Positions 15,519 to 24,153 of a DNA stretch of 64,000 bases are shown one piece after another. The stretch spans positions 62,001 to 126,000 of the forward strand of contig CAZBZP010000004.1 in the NCBI GenBank assembly GCA_964496435.1, written 5' to 3'. Source of the stretch: Berkiella sp964496435. Its GTDB lineage: Bacteria > Pseudomonadota > Gammaproteobacteria > Berkiellales > Berkiellaceae. The position numbers and the translations under genes are program-made. The notes below the pieces were generated by a model. It was not told where the DNA came from and made no database searches. It saw nothing but the letters and a program-made list of their open reading frames with translations. Position 1 is the stretch's first letter. Each line of letters begins with the position of its first letter.

Positions 15519-16685
15519 ATGCAACGCTTAGTGGACTTATGGTATCAGCGCAGTTTCAGAAGTGTACTTTATCAAGGATTATTTCTGATTATTCTGCTAT
15601 GGTGCCTAAGCTCGTTTTGGCATGTTTTGCAAAACAATCTAGATGAACGTGGTATTACGCTTGGTTTTGATTTTTTACAGGACACCGCCGGATTTAATAT
15701 CATTCAACGCCTCATCGCTTATGATGAACAATCGAATTACTTTCAAGTATTTGTGGTAGGTTTACTTAATACTTTGTTAGTCTCTGTCTTGGGTATTATC
15801 TTTGCGACACTTATTGGCTTCCTCATTGGCATAGCGCGTGTCTCCTCCTTTGGGTTAATCCGAGGTTTAGCAACGCTATTTATTGAAAGTATTCGCAATG
15901 TGCCCTTATTACTGCAATTGTTTGTTTGGTACTTTGTTGTTTTACGAGCTGCCCCTTATCCACAACAAGCCATTAATTTTTTTAATAGCATTTATATTAG
16001 CAATCGCGGTATATATCTGCCCTCACCTGAGATTGGAAACCAAGCCCTATTTTATATTTTTGTTTTGCTGCTCGCATTATGTAGTAGCTTTATTTGCTTA
16101 CGCTGCAACAAAAATACCTGTTTGCTAAAAGGCAAACGACGTTCTCTTTTTTTCTTATTAGGTGTTTTTTCAGCGCTAAGTGCTTTAATTGCATTAATCT
16201 TGCTTGTGACAAGTGTGAAATGGCAAATACCAGTGCTAGGACGTTTCAACTTTGAACAAGGCTTTAACTTGTTACCAGAGTTTCTTGCTTTACTGATTGC
16301 TTTAAGCATTTATACAGCGGCATATATTGCCGAAGTGGTACGTATGGGCATACGCTCAGTACCCAAAGCACAATGGGAAGCAGCCTTAAGCCTTGGGTTT
16401 TCAAGCTGGCAAACTTTGCGCTTGATTATTATCCCACAAAGCTTAAAAGTAATTTTGCCCCCTTTAACAAATCAATATTTAAATTTAATAAAAAATTCCT
16501 CACTGGCTGCGGCGATTGCTTACCCTGATCTTGTCTCTATTTTTGCAGGCACGGCTTTAAACCAAACGGGTCATGCAGTAGAAATTATCGCTATCACGAT
16601 GGGTGTGTATTTGTTGATGAGCTTAATAATTTCAGTCTTGATGCTTAAGTTTGAGCGGGCCACGAAGTGGGGACAACGGTTATGA
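15519..16685 (+). CDS. aapQ: General L-amino acid ABC transporter, permease AapQ
   Basis: One of two inner-membrane subunits that form the translocation path. The N-terminus contains the RGITLGFDFLQDTAGF segment found in AapQ/BztB. The transporter EAA loop that docks with the ATPase reads EVVRMGIRSVPKAQWEAALSLGFSSWQTLRLIIIPQ (about 270-305). About eight membrane segments are visible. It starts 6 nt after aapJ with AAGG upstream; an adjacent TTG codon at 15516 is ignored. The stop overlaps aapM by ATGA. Confidence 0.92.
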   Translation: MQRLVDLWYQRSFRSVLYQGLFLIILLWCLSSFWHVLQNNLDERGITLGFDFLQDTAGFNIIQRLIAYDEQSNYFQVFVVGLLNTLLVSVLGIIFATLIGFLIGIARVSSFGLIRGLATLFIESIRNVPLLLQLFVWYFVVLRAAPYPQQAINFFNSIYISNRGIYLPSPEIGNQALFYIFVLLLALCSSFICLRCNKNTCLLKGKRRSLFFLLGVFSALSALIALILLVTSVKWQIPVLGRFNFEQGFNLLPEFLALLIALSIYTAAYIAEVVRMGIRSVPKAQWEAALSLGFSSWQTLRLIIIPQSLKVILPPLTNQYLNLIKNSSLAAAIAYPDLVSIFAGTALNQTGHAVEIIAITMGVYLLMSLIISVLMLKFERATKWGQRL

Positions 16686-17755
16686 ATAGGTTGTCTTCTT
16701 CTAATATCTCCTGGATTAGGCAACATTTGTTTGGCTCACCGCTAGGCGCGGTATTCAGCTGCATTATTTTTTTTATAGGGTACTTTGCACTTGCGCATTT
16801 TGTTGATTGGGCCATCATTGATGCCACTTGGCAAGGACGTACTAAAGAAAGTTGTGCACCAGATGGGGCTTGTTGGGCAATGGTTCATGCAAGATGGCAT
16901 CAATTTGTTTATGGGTTTTACCCCAAAGCAGAATATTGGCGCATCAATACAGCCTTTGTCATTCTATTTTTAAGTTTATTTTTAAGTTTATTTTTAAATA
17001 GTTTTGTCAAAATATCTCTTCGATTTAGGATTAGCATAATTATCACGCTTTCAATATTAATTTTATTTCTACTCAAAGGCGGCTTGTTCCTCAAACCGAT
17101 AGCGACCAATTTATGGGGCGGACTTTTTCTAACAATCTTCTTGAGTGTTGGTAGTATCCTGTGTGCATTTCCTTTGGCAATTATATTGGCATTAGGTAGA
17201 CAATCTTCTCTGATTATTATCAAAAGCTTTTGTGTCCTATTGATAGAAATTATTCGGGGGGTGCCTTTAATATCCATCCTCTTCATGGCTTCTGTCATGC
17301 TGCCCTTGTTTTTGCCACAAGAAATTGATGTTGACAAGCTCCTGCGCGCCTTTGTTGGTATTGTCCTCTTTCAAGCTGCCTATATGGCTGAAGTACTCAG
17401 AGGTGGTATCAAGAGTATTAAAAAGGGACAATTAGAAGCAGCGCAAGCCTTAGGCTTACACTATTGGCAAATAGTAACACTTATTCTATTACCACAAGCA
17501 TTTAGGACAGCTATACCAGGGCTTGTAAATAATTTTATCGCACTGCTAAAGGACACGACCTTAGTGCTCATTATAGGCATTTATGATTTTCTCGGTATTG
17601 TTCAATTGGCAACCACTTCTCCAGAATGGCTGGGCACTGCTTTAGAAGCTTATTTATTTTGTGGCATTGTTTATTGGATAATCTGCTTTAGCATGTCAGC
17701 CTATAGCCGTCGCATCGAAAGAAAAATGAATATGGGATATCATTTCTATGAATGA
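16682..17755 (+). CDS. aapM: General L-amino acid ABC transporter, permease AapM
   Basis: Second permease of the aap system. The N-terminal loop has DWAIIDATWQGRTKESC, ACWAMVHARWHQFVYGFYP, a signature of AapM/BztC. The EAA loop AEVLRGGIKSIKKGQLEAAQALGLHYWQIVTLILLPQ couples to the ATPase. It overlaps aapQ by 4 bp and aapP by 8 bp. A short three-fold repeat of LSLFL in a membrane helix (near residues 95-107) comes from a TTTTTAAGTTTA DNA repeat. Confidence 0.92.
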   Translation: MNRLSSSNISWIRQHLFGSPLGAVFSCIIFFIGYFALAHFVDWAIIDATWQGRTKESCAPDGACWAMVHARWHQFVYGFYPKAEYWRINTAFVILFLSLFLSLFLNSFVKISLRFRISIIITLSILILFLLKGGLFLKPIATNLWGGLFLTIFLSVGSILCAFPLAIILALGRQSSLIIIKSFCVLLIEIIRGVPLISILFMASVMLPLFLPQEIDVDKLLRAFVGIVLFQAAYMAEVLRGGIKSIKKGQLEAAQALGLHYWQIVTLILLPQAFRTAIPGLVNNFIALLKDTTLVLIIGIYDFLGIVQLATTSPEWLGTALEAYLFCGIVYWIICFSMSAYSRRIERKMNMGYHFYE

Positions 17756-18512
17756 TACATCAAACACATCTAAGATAGTTGAATTTAAAAACGTCAATAA
17801 ATGGTATGGCGATTTTCAAGTCCTTAAGGATATCAATTTATGCGTTGAACAAGGACAACGGATTGTTATCTGTGGGCCCTCGGGCTCAGGGAAATCCTCT
17901 TTATTGCGTTGCATTAACGGCTTGGAACCTCATCAGCAAGGAAGTATAAATGTTAAAGGGATCCCTCTTAGCGACAACATCAAAACTTTGTCCATGATAA
18001 GACAATCTGTAGGAATGGTTTTTCAGCAATTTAATCTATTCAATCATTTATCCATCTTAGAAAATTTAATTTTAGCGCCTATGTGGGTAAAGAAAATTCC
18101 AAAAGCGCAAGCCATAGAATTAGCTATGCAATATTTAAATGCAGTAAAAATTGCTGATCAAGCGAATAAATACCCTTCAGAATTATCTGGTGGTCAACAA
18201 CAACGCGCCGCTATTGCCAGAGGTTTATGCATGCAGCCTTGCGTGATGCTATTTGATGAACCTACCAGTGCGCTTGATCCTGAAATGATTAAAGAAGTTT
18301 TAGAGGTCATGATTTCATTGGCTGAAGGTGGTATGACCATGATTTGCGTAACCCATGAAATGAATTTTGCGCGCAAAGTCGCGGATAAAATCATCTTTAT
18401 GGATAATGGTGAAATTATTGAAAGCAACCATCCTGAGGCCTTTTTTAACAACCCACAGCAAGAGCGCACCAAACAGTTTTTGAGCCAAATATTAAGTCAT
18501 GAACAGCATTGA
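17748..18512 (+). CDS. aapP: General L-amino acid ABC transporter, ATPase AapP
   Basis: The ATPase powers the aap transporter. Motifs in order: Walker A GPSGSGKS (43-50), Q-loop QQFNLF, signature LSGGQQQR, Walker B VMLFDEP with D-loop SALDPEM, and H-loop CVTHEM. All are intact; length 254 aa is normal for the HisP/GlnQ subfamily. It closes the operon; the next gene is convergent and no obvious terminator hairpin lies between. Confidence 0.95.
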   Translation: MNDTSNTSKIVEFKNVNKWYGDFQVLKDINLCVEQGQRIVICGPSGSGKSSLLRCINGLEPHQQGSINVKGIPLSDNIKTLSMIRQSVGMVFQQFNLFNHLSILENLILAPMWVKKIPKAQAIELAMQYLNAVKIADQANKYPSELSGGQQQRAAIARGLCMQPCVMLFDEPTSALDPEMIKEVLEVMISLAEGGMTMICVTHEMNFARKVADKIIFMDNGEIIESNHPEAFFNNPQQERTKQFLSQILSHEQH

Positions 18513-18549
18513 AATAAAAAATCTTCTTCGACAACCGCGGTATGTGGAA

Positions 18550-19515
18550 TTAGATTTTCAACACAACCTTCCCTATCGTTTTTCTGCCCTCTAGCATTCT
18601 GTGTGCTTCTTGCGCTTCATTTAGGGGGAAAACATGTTCAATGCGTAATTTCAACCATCCTTCCTTGAGTCCTTGCATCACATCATTTGCGCGTTTTAAA
18701 AGTTCTGCACGGGAATTTAAAAAGTTGAATATTGACCCACCACTGACGGTTATGGATTTGGCTTGCAAGGCATTGGGCAACAGTGGTTCGGCAGGTCCGC
18801 TGGCTGATCCAAATATACATATATGGCCATGCATCCTAACGGCTTCCAGATCTTTGCTGAAAGTAGATTTACCTACGCCATCAATAATATAATCTGGTCC
18901 CACGCCATTGGTGAGCTCCTTAGCGCGTTGAACAAAATCTTCTTGGCTGTAAATGATGGTATGGTGCGCCCCATTTTCTTTTGCAATCTGTGCTTTTTCT
19001 GGTGTTGAAACTGTACCTATAACTGTTGCTCCAAGATGTTTCAACCATTGTAATAGCAATAACCCCACGCCACCAGCAGCTGCGTGCACTAAAACGGTTG
19101 AACCCTTTTTAACCGGATAAAATTCATGCAATAAATATTGGGCCGTAATGCCTTGCAAGGGAAACGCAGCCCCTTGTTCAAAGCTAATATCAGGTGGTAA
19201 GGGGATTAAATCAGCCGCTTTAATAATGTTATATTCAGCATAGGATCCTATTGTGCCTGTGTAAGCTACTCTATCGCCTACTTTGACATCACTAACGCCT
19301 TCCCCTAATGCTTCAACAATGCCTGCTCCTTCAAAACCAGGCGTAAAGGGTAAAGGCCTTTCATATCGACCCGTTCTAAGATATATATCAATAAAATTTA
19401 GCCCTGCAGCTTTTAATTTTAGCAACACTTCACCTACACCAGGGCGAGGCATTGCTACCTCTTCGAGTGTTAAAACACTGGCATCTCCTGTTTTGGTGAT
19501 ACGAATTGCTTTCAT
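18550..19515 (-). CDS. NADPH:quinone oxidoreductase, zinc-independent MDR family
   Basis: The 321-residue protein belongs to the quinone oxidoreductase branch of medium-chain dehydrogenases: N-terminal MKAIRITKTGDASVLTLEEVAMPRPGVGEVLLK, catalytic-domain GLNFIDIYLRTGRY and nucleotide-binding AAAGGVGLLLLQWLKHLGATVIGT, with no zinc-ligating Cys cluster. It probably reduces quinones or related electrophiles with NADPH in the cytosol. It is read alone, convergent with aapP. Confidence 0.9.
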   Translation of the reverse strand: MKAIRITKTGDASVLTLEEVAMPRPGVGEVLLKLKAAGLNFIDIYLRTGRYERPLPFTPGFEGAGIVEALGEGVSDVKVGDRVAYTGTIGSYAEYNIIKAADLIPLPPDISFEQGAAFPLQGITAQYLLHEFYPVKKGSTVLVHAAAGGVGLLLLQWLKHLGATVIGTVSTPEKAQIAKENGAHHTIIYSQEDFVQRAKELTNGVGPDYIIDGVGKSTFSKDLEAVRMHGHICIFGSASGPAEPLLPNALQAKSITVSGGSIFNFLNSRAELLKRANDVMQGLKEGWLKLRIEHVFPLNEAQEAHRMLEGRKTIGKVVLKI

Positions 19516-19653
19516 GATTTAGCCCCTGATTTTCATTACATTATGCTGTCTTTTAACCTGAATTAAACTTAGCCGCAACTGAGTAGTTATCTCTTTGTCT
19601 TGGCGCTTAATTCAGCTATAATTGTAACAAGTTTCAAAAAGCGCTAATGTATA

Positions 19654-20277
19654 ATGCCAATTTTAATTACCCCAATCATAGAAGGTTTCTTCATCGGCGC
19701 AGGCCTCATTATGGCCATTGGTGCGCAAAATGCTTTCTTATTAAAGCAAGGCTTAAAACGCCAACACTTATTCTTATGTGCAATTACCTGCTCAGTTTCA
19801 GATGCTTTCTTAATTGTTCTAGGCGTAACGGGTATTGCTGAACTTTTTGACGATTTGCCTGCCATCGCTGACTTTATGCGTTGGGGCGGAGCCTTATTTT
19901 TATTTTGCTATGGTATAAGATCGTTTTATCAAGTCTTTCATCCTCATGCGATGATAGCTGATTTGCAAAGTCCTTCCCAAAGTTCCAAATTGGGGACATT
20001 CTTGGCCTTACTGGGTTTTACCTATCTTAATCCACATACTTATATAGACACCTTTTTACTCTTAGGAACTGTCGGCGGTGAAAGGCCCGATCCAGAACAC
20101 CTTCCCTTTATGATTGGTGCCGTAACAGCTTCTTTTACCTGGTTTTTTAGCCTTACTTATGGTGCAAGTAAATTAAGCCCTCTTTTTAAGAATCCACGTG
20201 CTTGGCAAGTGCTTGATACCATTATGGGTTTTATGATGATAGCGATGGCTATTGCCCTTCTTATCCCTAATTCATAG
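19654..20277 (+). CDS. LysE/ArgO-family amino-acid exporter
   Basis: A 207-residue inner-membrane protein with about six hydrophobic segments. It starts with the family motif GFFIGAGLIMAIGAQNAFLLKQGLKRQH and contains LGFTYLNPHTYIDTFLLLG, the LNPHxYLDT signature of ArgO/LysE. These carriers export arginine or lysine when cytosolic levels rise. No lysG/argP regulator is adjacent. With argC and argR elsewhere in the window an arginine role is plausible, but the substrate is not proven. Confidence 0.9.
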   Translation: MPILITPIIEGFFIGAGLIMAIGAQNAFLLKQGLKRQHLFLCAITCSVSDAFLIVLGVTGIAELFDDLPAIADFMRWGGALFLFCYGIRSFYQVFHPHAMIADLQSPSQSSKLGTFLALLGFTYLNPHTYIDTFLLLGTVGGERPDPEHLPFMIGAVTASFTWFFSLTYGASKLSPLFKNPRAWQVLDTIMGFMMIAMAIALLIPNS

Positions 20278-20343
20278 CTCTTTATTGTTTAATGTAATTA
20301 CACAATAAGCGAACTCGCTCTAATAAATTATTGTCATATCAGC

Positions 20344-22467
20344 ATGACATACAATATAAACCATGCTGCTGCTTTTGATTATCTACAAGCCTTTAAGCAC
20401 ATGCCCTTGCCTGAACTTGCAGATTATCAGGGTAAAGACAAAGCTGAGTACAACAGCCTTATCAAGCATATTGCCAAAATTAAAGCTACTTTAGGAAAAC
20501 ATAACCCCAATAGCAAAAATACTGAGCACTATTTAAAGCTTTACACAAGATTACATGAGCTTGCTGAAAATATTAACGTTAAACCAGAGCCTGATAAAGA
20601 ATTAGCAGGTTCACTATTAGCCTTTCATACAAAGCTATTTATCAATCTCTACGAAAACGACAGTAAATTATTTGATAGAATAGACCAAAAGCTTATCCGA
20701 GATAAACATAAAAAGGGCAATGCCCGTGATTTCCATATTCATCAACGCTTAAAAAAACATAACATAGGCAAGCCAGGTACTTTTCAATTTACGCATCCAG
20801 AAAACTGGGCTAATAAATTATTTTCTGGTCTTTTTGGAATTGACTACAATCCCTTAAAACGAACAAATATACCTTACATTGCCTTTCAGGGGGATGACAA
20901 TACACCCACAACCTTAAGAATGGGCACACAAATTCAAGGTATGCGAACATTGCAGCCCTCCTTTCAGAATTACTTGGCCAGTAAAAATAGTCAAAACCCC
21001 AAAGAAATTCATCATATTTATTTTAATTTATTGAAACGCGACGCCGGTGGTTTTGAGCGCTATTTTGAAAGTGAAAAAACCAAGGCTTTAGAATCCATCA
21101 ATGATAAAGGTCTAGGTGCAGCTGTGATCACTTTGCCAGCTGATAGCCCCAACTTTTTTGAGGGATTTTCTAAAAAGGATGGGCGCGCCAAAGATCCAAA
21201 TCAAACTTTTTCCCTAAAAGAAATTGAAGCCCAACTGATTGACAGCATTAAACATAACAAAAATGATTTCCATATACCGGATAATGTAAAGGCATTAATT
21301 TTCGCGAATGGCTTAGAATCTGAAATTAGCATTTTATTGGACAAATCAATCAATGCGGTTGTAGGACCAAATGAGATTGATTCGGTGAATGCCCAAATGC
21401 GTCAAGCAATTCTTTTTGATTTTGTTAAATACCAATTGTCAGATTTTATTGTTAAGAAAATTAATCCAGACACCATCAACTTTTCCTGCAAAGATGCTAT
21501 CGATAGAGGTGGGGTGCATGCTTTATGGTATGAATTTAGAAGACGCTTAGATAAAGGCATGATAATGAGTGAGCAAGAATTTAATATGCACCTGGATGCA
21601 TCAGCCTTATTAGTGAAAGGCAGGCCAGTCAACGATCATCGGATTTTAATTTGGAATGTGCTCAATCAATCCTATCTATCAAATCCTGCAGCTTATGAAA
21701 AAGCGCCTTGGGTGAGTCAATGGTTAAAAGATAACTATCCGACGGATAAAAATATACTGAAATTGAAGAACAAAGCTAATTTAACACCAAAAGAGAAAAG
21801 CCAACTCGCCGCCCACGTTAAAGAATTGAATGTTTATAGTCAAAAAATAATTCCCTCACATAATGAATTAAATGTGCCAACATTAGATGCGCCATCTAAA
21901 ATAAATACACAACCCAAAGCACACAAAAAGACGTCGTCAATGAACCATTTACACCGTCTGAAAAGAGAAGGGTTATCTGCTCATCTACACCTTCCACCTC
22001 AACCTATACTTGAGCAAAAACCCAATCACATTGCAACTTTGCATCAAAATCTACACGATAACCAAAAGCAGCTTGGGATTTCTCATGTAAAGAGACTTAA
22101 CACAAACGAAGTAAATCAAGAGTCAGGATTTTCATTTAATGTGCAACTAGAAAATAGATCTCAACCCGTGTTTGCAAAGCAAGCAAAAGATAGTGACAAT
22201 GTAATCTATAGTACAAATAAGAACATTACGCTGGAACAATTTAACGAATTGGCACAAACACTTTGTAATGTTGTGCTTACGAATGCAAAGCCTAATACAA
22301 CTATTGATTTTTCACGTGCCCCGCCAAGAAAGAGGGAGATACTAACCGCTGTATTTGAGAAAGCTATAGAAAAGGCAATTCTCGAGGGAAAATACGATAA
22401 ACATAATGCACCCAAAATTATCCAACAAGAACATGGTTTAAAACACAATCTTAAACATCGTTATTGA
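20344..22467 (+). CDS. Large protein with CX5R phosphatase motif, candidate phosphoinositide phosphatase effector
   Basis: The 707-residue soluble protein has no signal peptide. At C382-R388 it carries CKDAIDR in the context INFSCKDAIDRGGVHALWYEF, a CX5R P-loop of the kind used by phosphoinositide phosphatases, including SidF and SidP of Legionella and SopB/IpgD. Residues 80-470 look like one folded domain; 490-560 is Pro/Lys/His-rich; 590-707 is a second, smaller region. It lacks an operon partner. I infer a translocated lipid phosphatase acting on host membranes. A protein phosphatase is the main alternative. The family match is from memory of the motif, not from a search. Confidence 0.6.
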   Translation: MTYNINHAAAFDYLQAFKHMPLPELADYQGKDKAEYNSLIKHIAKIKATLGKHNPNSKNTEHYLKLYTRLHELAENINVKPEPDKELAGSLLAFHTKLFINLYENDSKLFDRIDQKLIRDKHKKGNARDFHIHQRLKKHNIGKPGTFQFTHPENWANKLFSGLFGIDYNPLKRTNIPYIAFQGDDNTPTTLRMGTQIQGMRTLQPSFQNYLASKNSQNPKEIHHIYFNLLKRDAGGFERYFESEKTKALESINDKGLGAAVITLPADSPNFFEGFSKKDGRAKDPNQTFSLKEIEAQLIDSIKHNKNDFHIPDNVKALIFANGLESEISILLDKSINAVVGPNEIDSVNAQMRQAILFDFVKYQLSDFIVKKINPDTINFSCKDAIDRGGVHALWYEFRRRLDKGMIMSEQEFNMHLDASALLVKGRPVNDHRILIWNVLNQSYLSNPAAYEKAPWVSQWLKDNYPTDKNILKLKNKANLTPKEKSQLAAHVKELNVYSQKIIPSHNELNVPTLDAPSKINTQPKAHKKTSSMNHLHRLKREGLSAHLHLPPQPILEQKPNHIATLHQNLHDNQKQLGISHVKRLNTNEVNQESGFSFNVQLENRSQPVFAKQAKDSDNVIYSTNKNITLEQFNELAQTLCNVVLTNAKPNTTIDFSRAPPRKREILTAVFEKAIEKAILEGKYDKHNAPKIIQQEHGLKHNLKHRY

Positions 22468-22492
22468 TATCAATCGACAAAGGAGTCTACAC

Positions 22493-22879
22493 ATGAGCTT
22501 CTTAACTGAGTTTAAAGCATTCGCCATGAAAGGAAATGTGATTGATCTCGCTGTTGCCGTCGTCATTGGTGCAGCTTTTGGCAAAATCATTTCCGCATTA
22601 GTCGATGGCATCATCATGCCCCTTATTGGGATTTTATTAGGAGGCATCGATATATCAGGAAAAACTTTCACCCTTGGTCATGCAGTCGTTAAATGGGGGG
22701 CATTTTTGCAATCCATCATAGACTTTACCATTATTGCTTTTGCTATATTTGTGGCAGTTAAATTAATAATGGCGCTACAAAACAAACAGGAAGAAAAAGA
22801 GCTTAAACCGACCGTCGAAGTTCAGCTTTTGACCGAAATCCGAGATTTACTCAAAAATCAATCAAAGGATAAGTCTTGA
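22493..22879 (+). CDS. mscL: Large-conductance mechanosensitive channel
   Basis: MscL forms a pentameric inner-membrane channel that opens at extreme tension to release solutes during hypo-osmotic shock. The 128-residue sequence shows the conserved N-terminal FKAFAMKGNVIDLAVAVVIGAAFGKIISALV (helix S1 and TM1), a periplasmic loop and TM2 (SIIDFTIIAFAIFVAVKLIMAL), followed by the charged C-terminal helix. AAAGGAG lies upstream of the ATG. Confidence 0.96.
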   Translation: MSFLTEFKAFAMKGNVIDLAVAVVIGAAFGKIISALVDGIIMPLIGILLGGIDISGKTFTLGHAVVKWGAFLQSIIDFTIIAFAIFVAVKLIMALQNKQEEKELKPTVEVQLLTEIRDLLKNQSKDKS

Positions 22880-22953
22880 TTGTAAACAAAGTTATCTTCC
22901 ATTATTATCATGAAAATCAGAGGGATCGATTAATAAAGTACTAAGGAATAAAA

Positions 22954-24108
22954 GTGGTTTATACAACCAACATTATAAAAATAGCCCTACTTATATTCTT
23001 TTGTTCAAGCGTAATCGCACACACTGCTCAAGAGCGAGATGCAGCACTTGATGCAGCCTTGCCAAAATTTGAAGCAAGCTTGCAAGACATTATGAAAGCC
23101 AATGGTATACCAGGCGTTGCTATTGCTGTTGTTTCAAAAGACAAAGTCTATTATATGAAAGGTTTTGGTGTAAAACGCGTTGGTAAAGCCGAAAAGGTAA
23201 CGCCAACAACCTTATTTCAAATAGCTTCACTCACCAAACCCGTCTGTGCAACCATGTTGGCTATTTTGCAAGATCAGAACAAAGTCTCCTTTGATGATCC
23301 TGTCAGTGAATATATTCCCAAATTCCAAGTGCGCCAAAATCATCCCCCAGTGCGAATTTGTCATTTAGTGAGCCATAGCTCGGGTGTACCGATTGGTGGA
23401 TTTAATGATTTAATTGAAGCCCAGGTGCCAAGGCAAAATATTATAGACAAATTGCAAAAAGCACGTCCTGTTGCCTCACCCGGAAAAATGTTCGCATACC
23501 ATAATGCCATGTACGGTGTCGTAGAAGATGTGATCACCAGCGCTTCTGGCAAACCCTTACCACAAACCTTAAAGGATGAAATGTTTATTCCCTTGGGAAT
23601 GAAACATGCTTGCGTAGGTTACCAGTCTTTATTGCTTTCCACTGATAAAGCCTATCCTCATGTCCCTAATGGTAGAGGTAAATATATTCCTGCGCCAAAA
23701 TATTCAAATGCTTATTACACTTTCTTAGCTGCTGGCGGTATCAATGCCTCTGTACAAGATATGGTGCCCTTTTTGCAGCTCTACCTTGGTAAGCCCTCAA
23801 AAATTGTATCCAGCGATACCTTAGAAGCGCTCACTAAACCTTTTATTAAAAATAACAGAGCGGTTATGATTTCCGAAGCCAAAAAAGGTCGCGTCCAAGA
23901 TACTTATTACGGATGGGGTTGGCACTCAATGAACTATGCTCAACATAAAGTCATTTACCATCAAGGTCATTTAAAAGGGTTCAGAAATTTTATGGGGTTT
24001 ATGCCTGATGATGTCGGTATCATCATTCTGACCAATGCAGATAAAAGACATGCTTCAAAGATTGCTGTGAAATTCTTTGACCATTACATTCATGCAATGG
24101 ATGCTTAA
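22954..24108 (+). CDS. Secreted serine beta-lactamase-fold hydrolase (class C/esterase type)
   Basis: The start is GTG with AAGGA upstream, then a signal peptide ending near SVIAH. The beta-lactamase/PBP-like domain shows SLTK (SxxK nucleophile motif, in FQIASLTKPVCA), YHN in the YxN position (MFAYHNAMYGVVEDVI) and HQGH in the KTG position near the C-terminus. HQG in place of KTG is more usual in esterases and DD-peptidases of this fold than in true AmpC enzymes. The substrate, whether peptidoglycan, ester or beta-lactam, is open. Length 384 aa. Confidence 0.82.
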   Translation: MVYTTNIIKIALLIFFCSSVIAHTAQERDAALDAALPKFEASLQDIMKANGIPGVAIAVVSKDKVYYMKGFGVKRVGKAEKVTPTTLFQIASLTKPVCATMLAILQDQNKVSFDDPVSEYIPKFQVRQNHPPVRICHLVSHSSGVPIGGFNDLIEAQVPRQNIIDKLQKARPVASPGKMFAYHNAMYGVVEDVITSASGKPLPQTLKDEMFIPLGMKHACVGYQSLLLSTDKAYPHVPNGRGKYIPAPKYSNAYYTFLAAGGINASVQDMVPFLQLYLGKPSKIVSSDTLEALTKPFIKNNRAVMISEAKKGRVQDTYYGWGWHSMNYAQHKVIYHQGHLKGFRNFMGFMPDDVGIIILTNADKRHASKIAVKFFDHYIHAMDA

Positions 24109-24118
24109 AAATCGATAA

Positions 24119-24139
24119 GGGCGGATGTGATATCCGCCC
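24119..24139. terminator. Palindrome between convergent genes, GGGCGGA type
   Basis: An 8-bp perfect stem, GGGCGGAT (24119-24126) with ATCCGCCC (24132-24139), loop GTGAT. It lies between the convergent hydrolase and RND pump genes. A near copy is found at 50581-50601, also between convergent genes. No T-run, so factor-independent termination is unsure. Confidence 0.5.
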
Positions 24140-24153
24140 TCACAAAGACCAGT

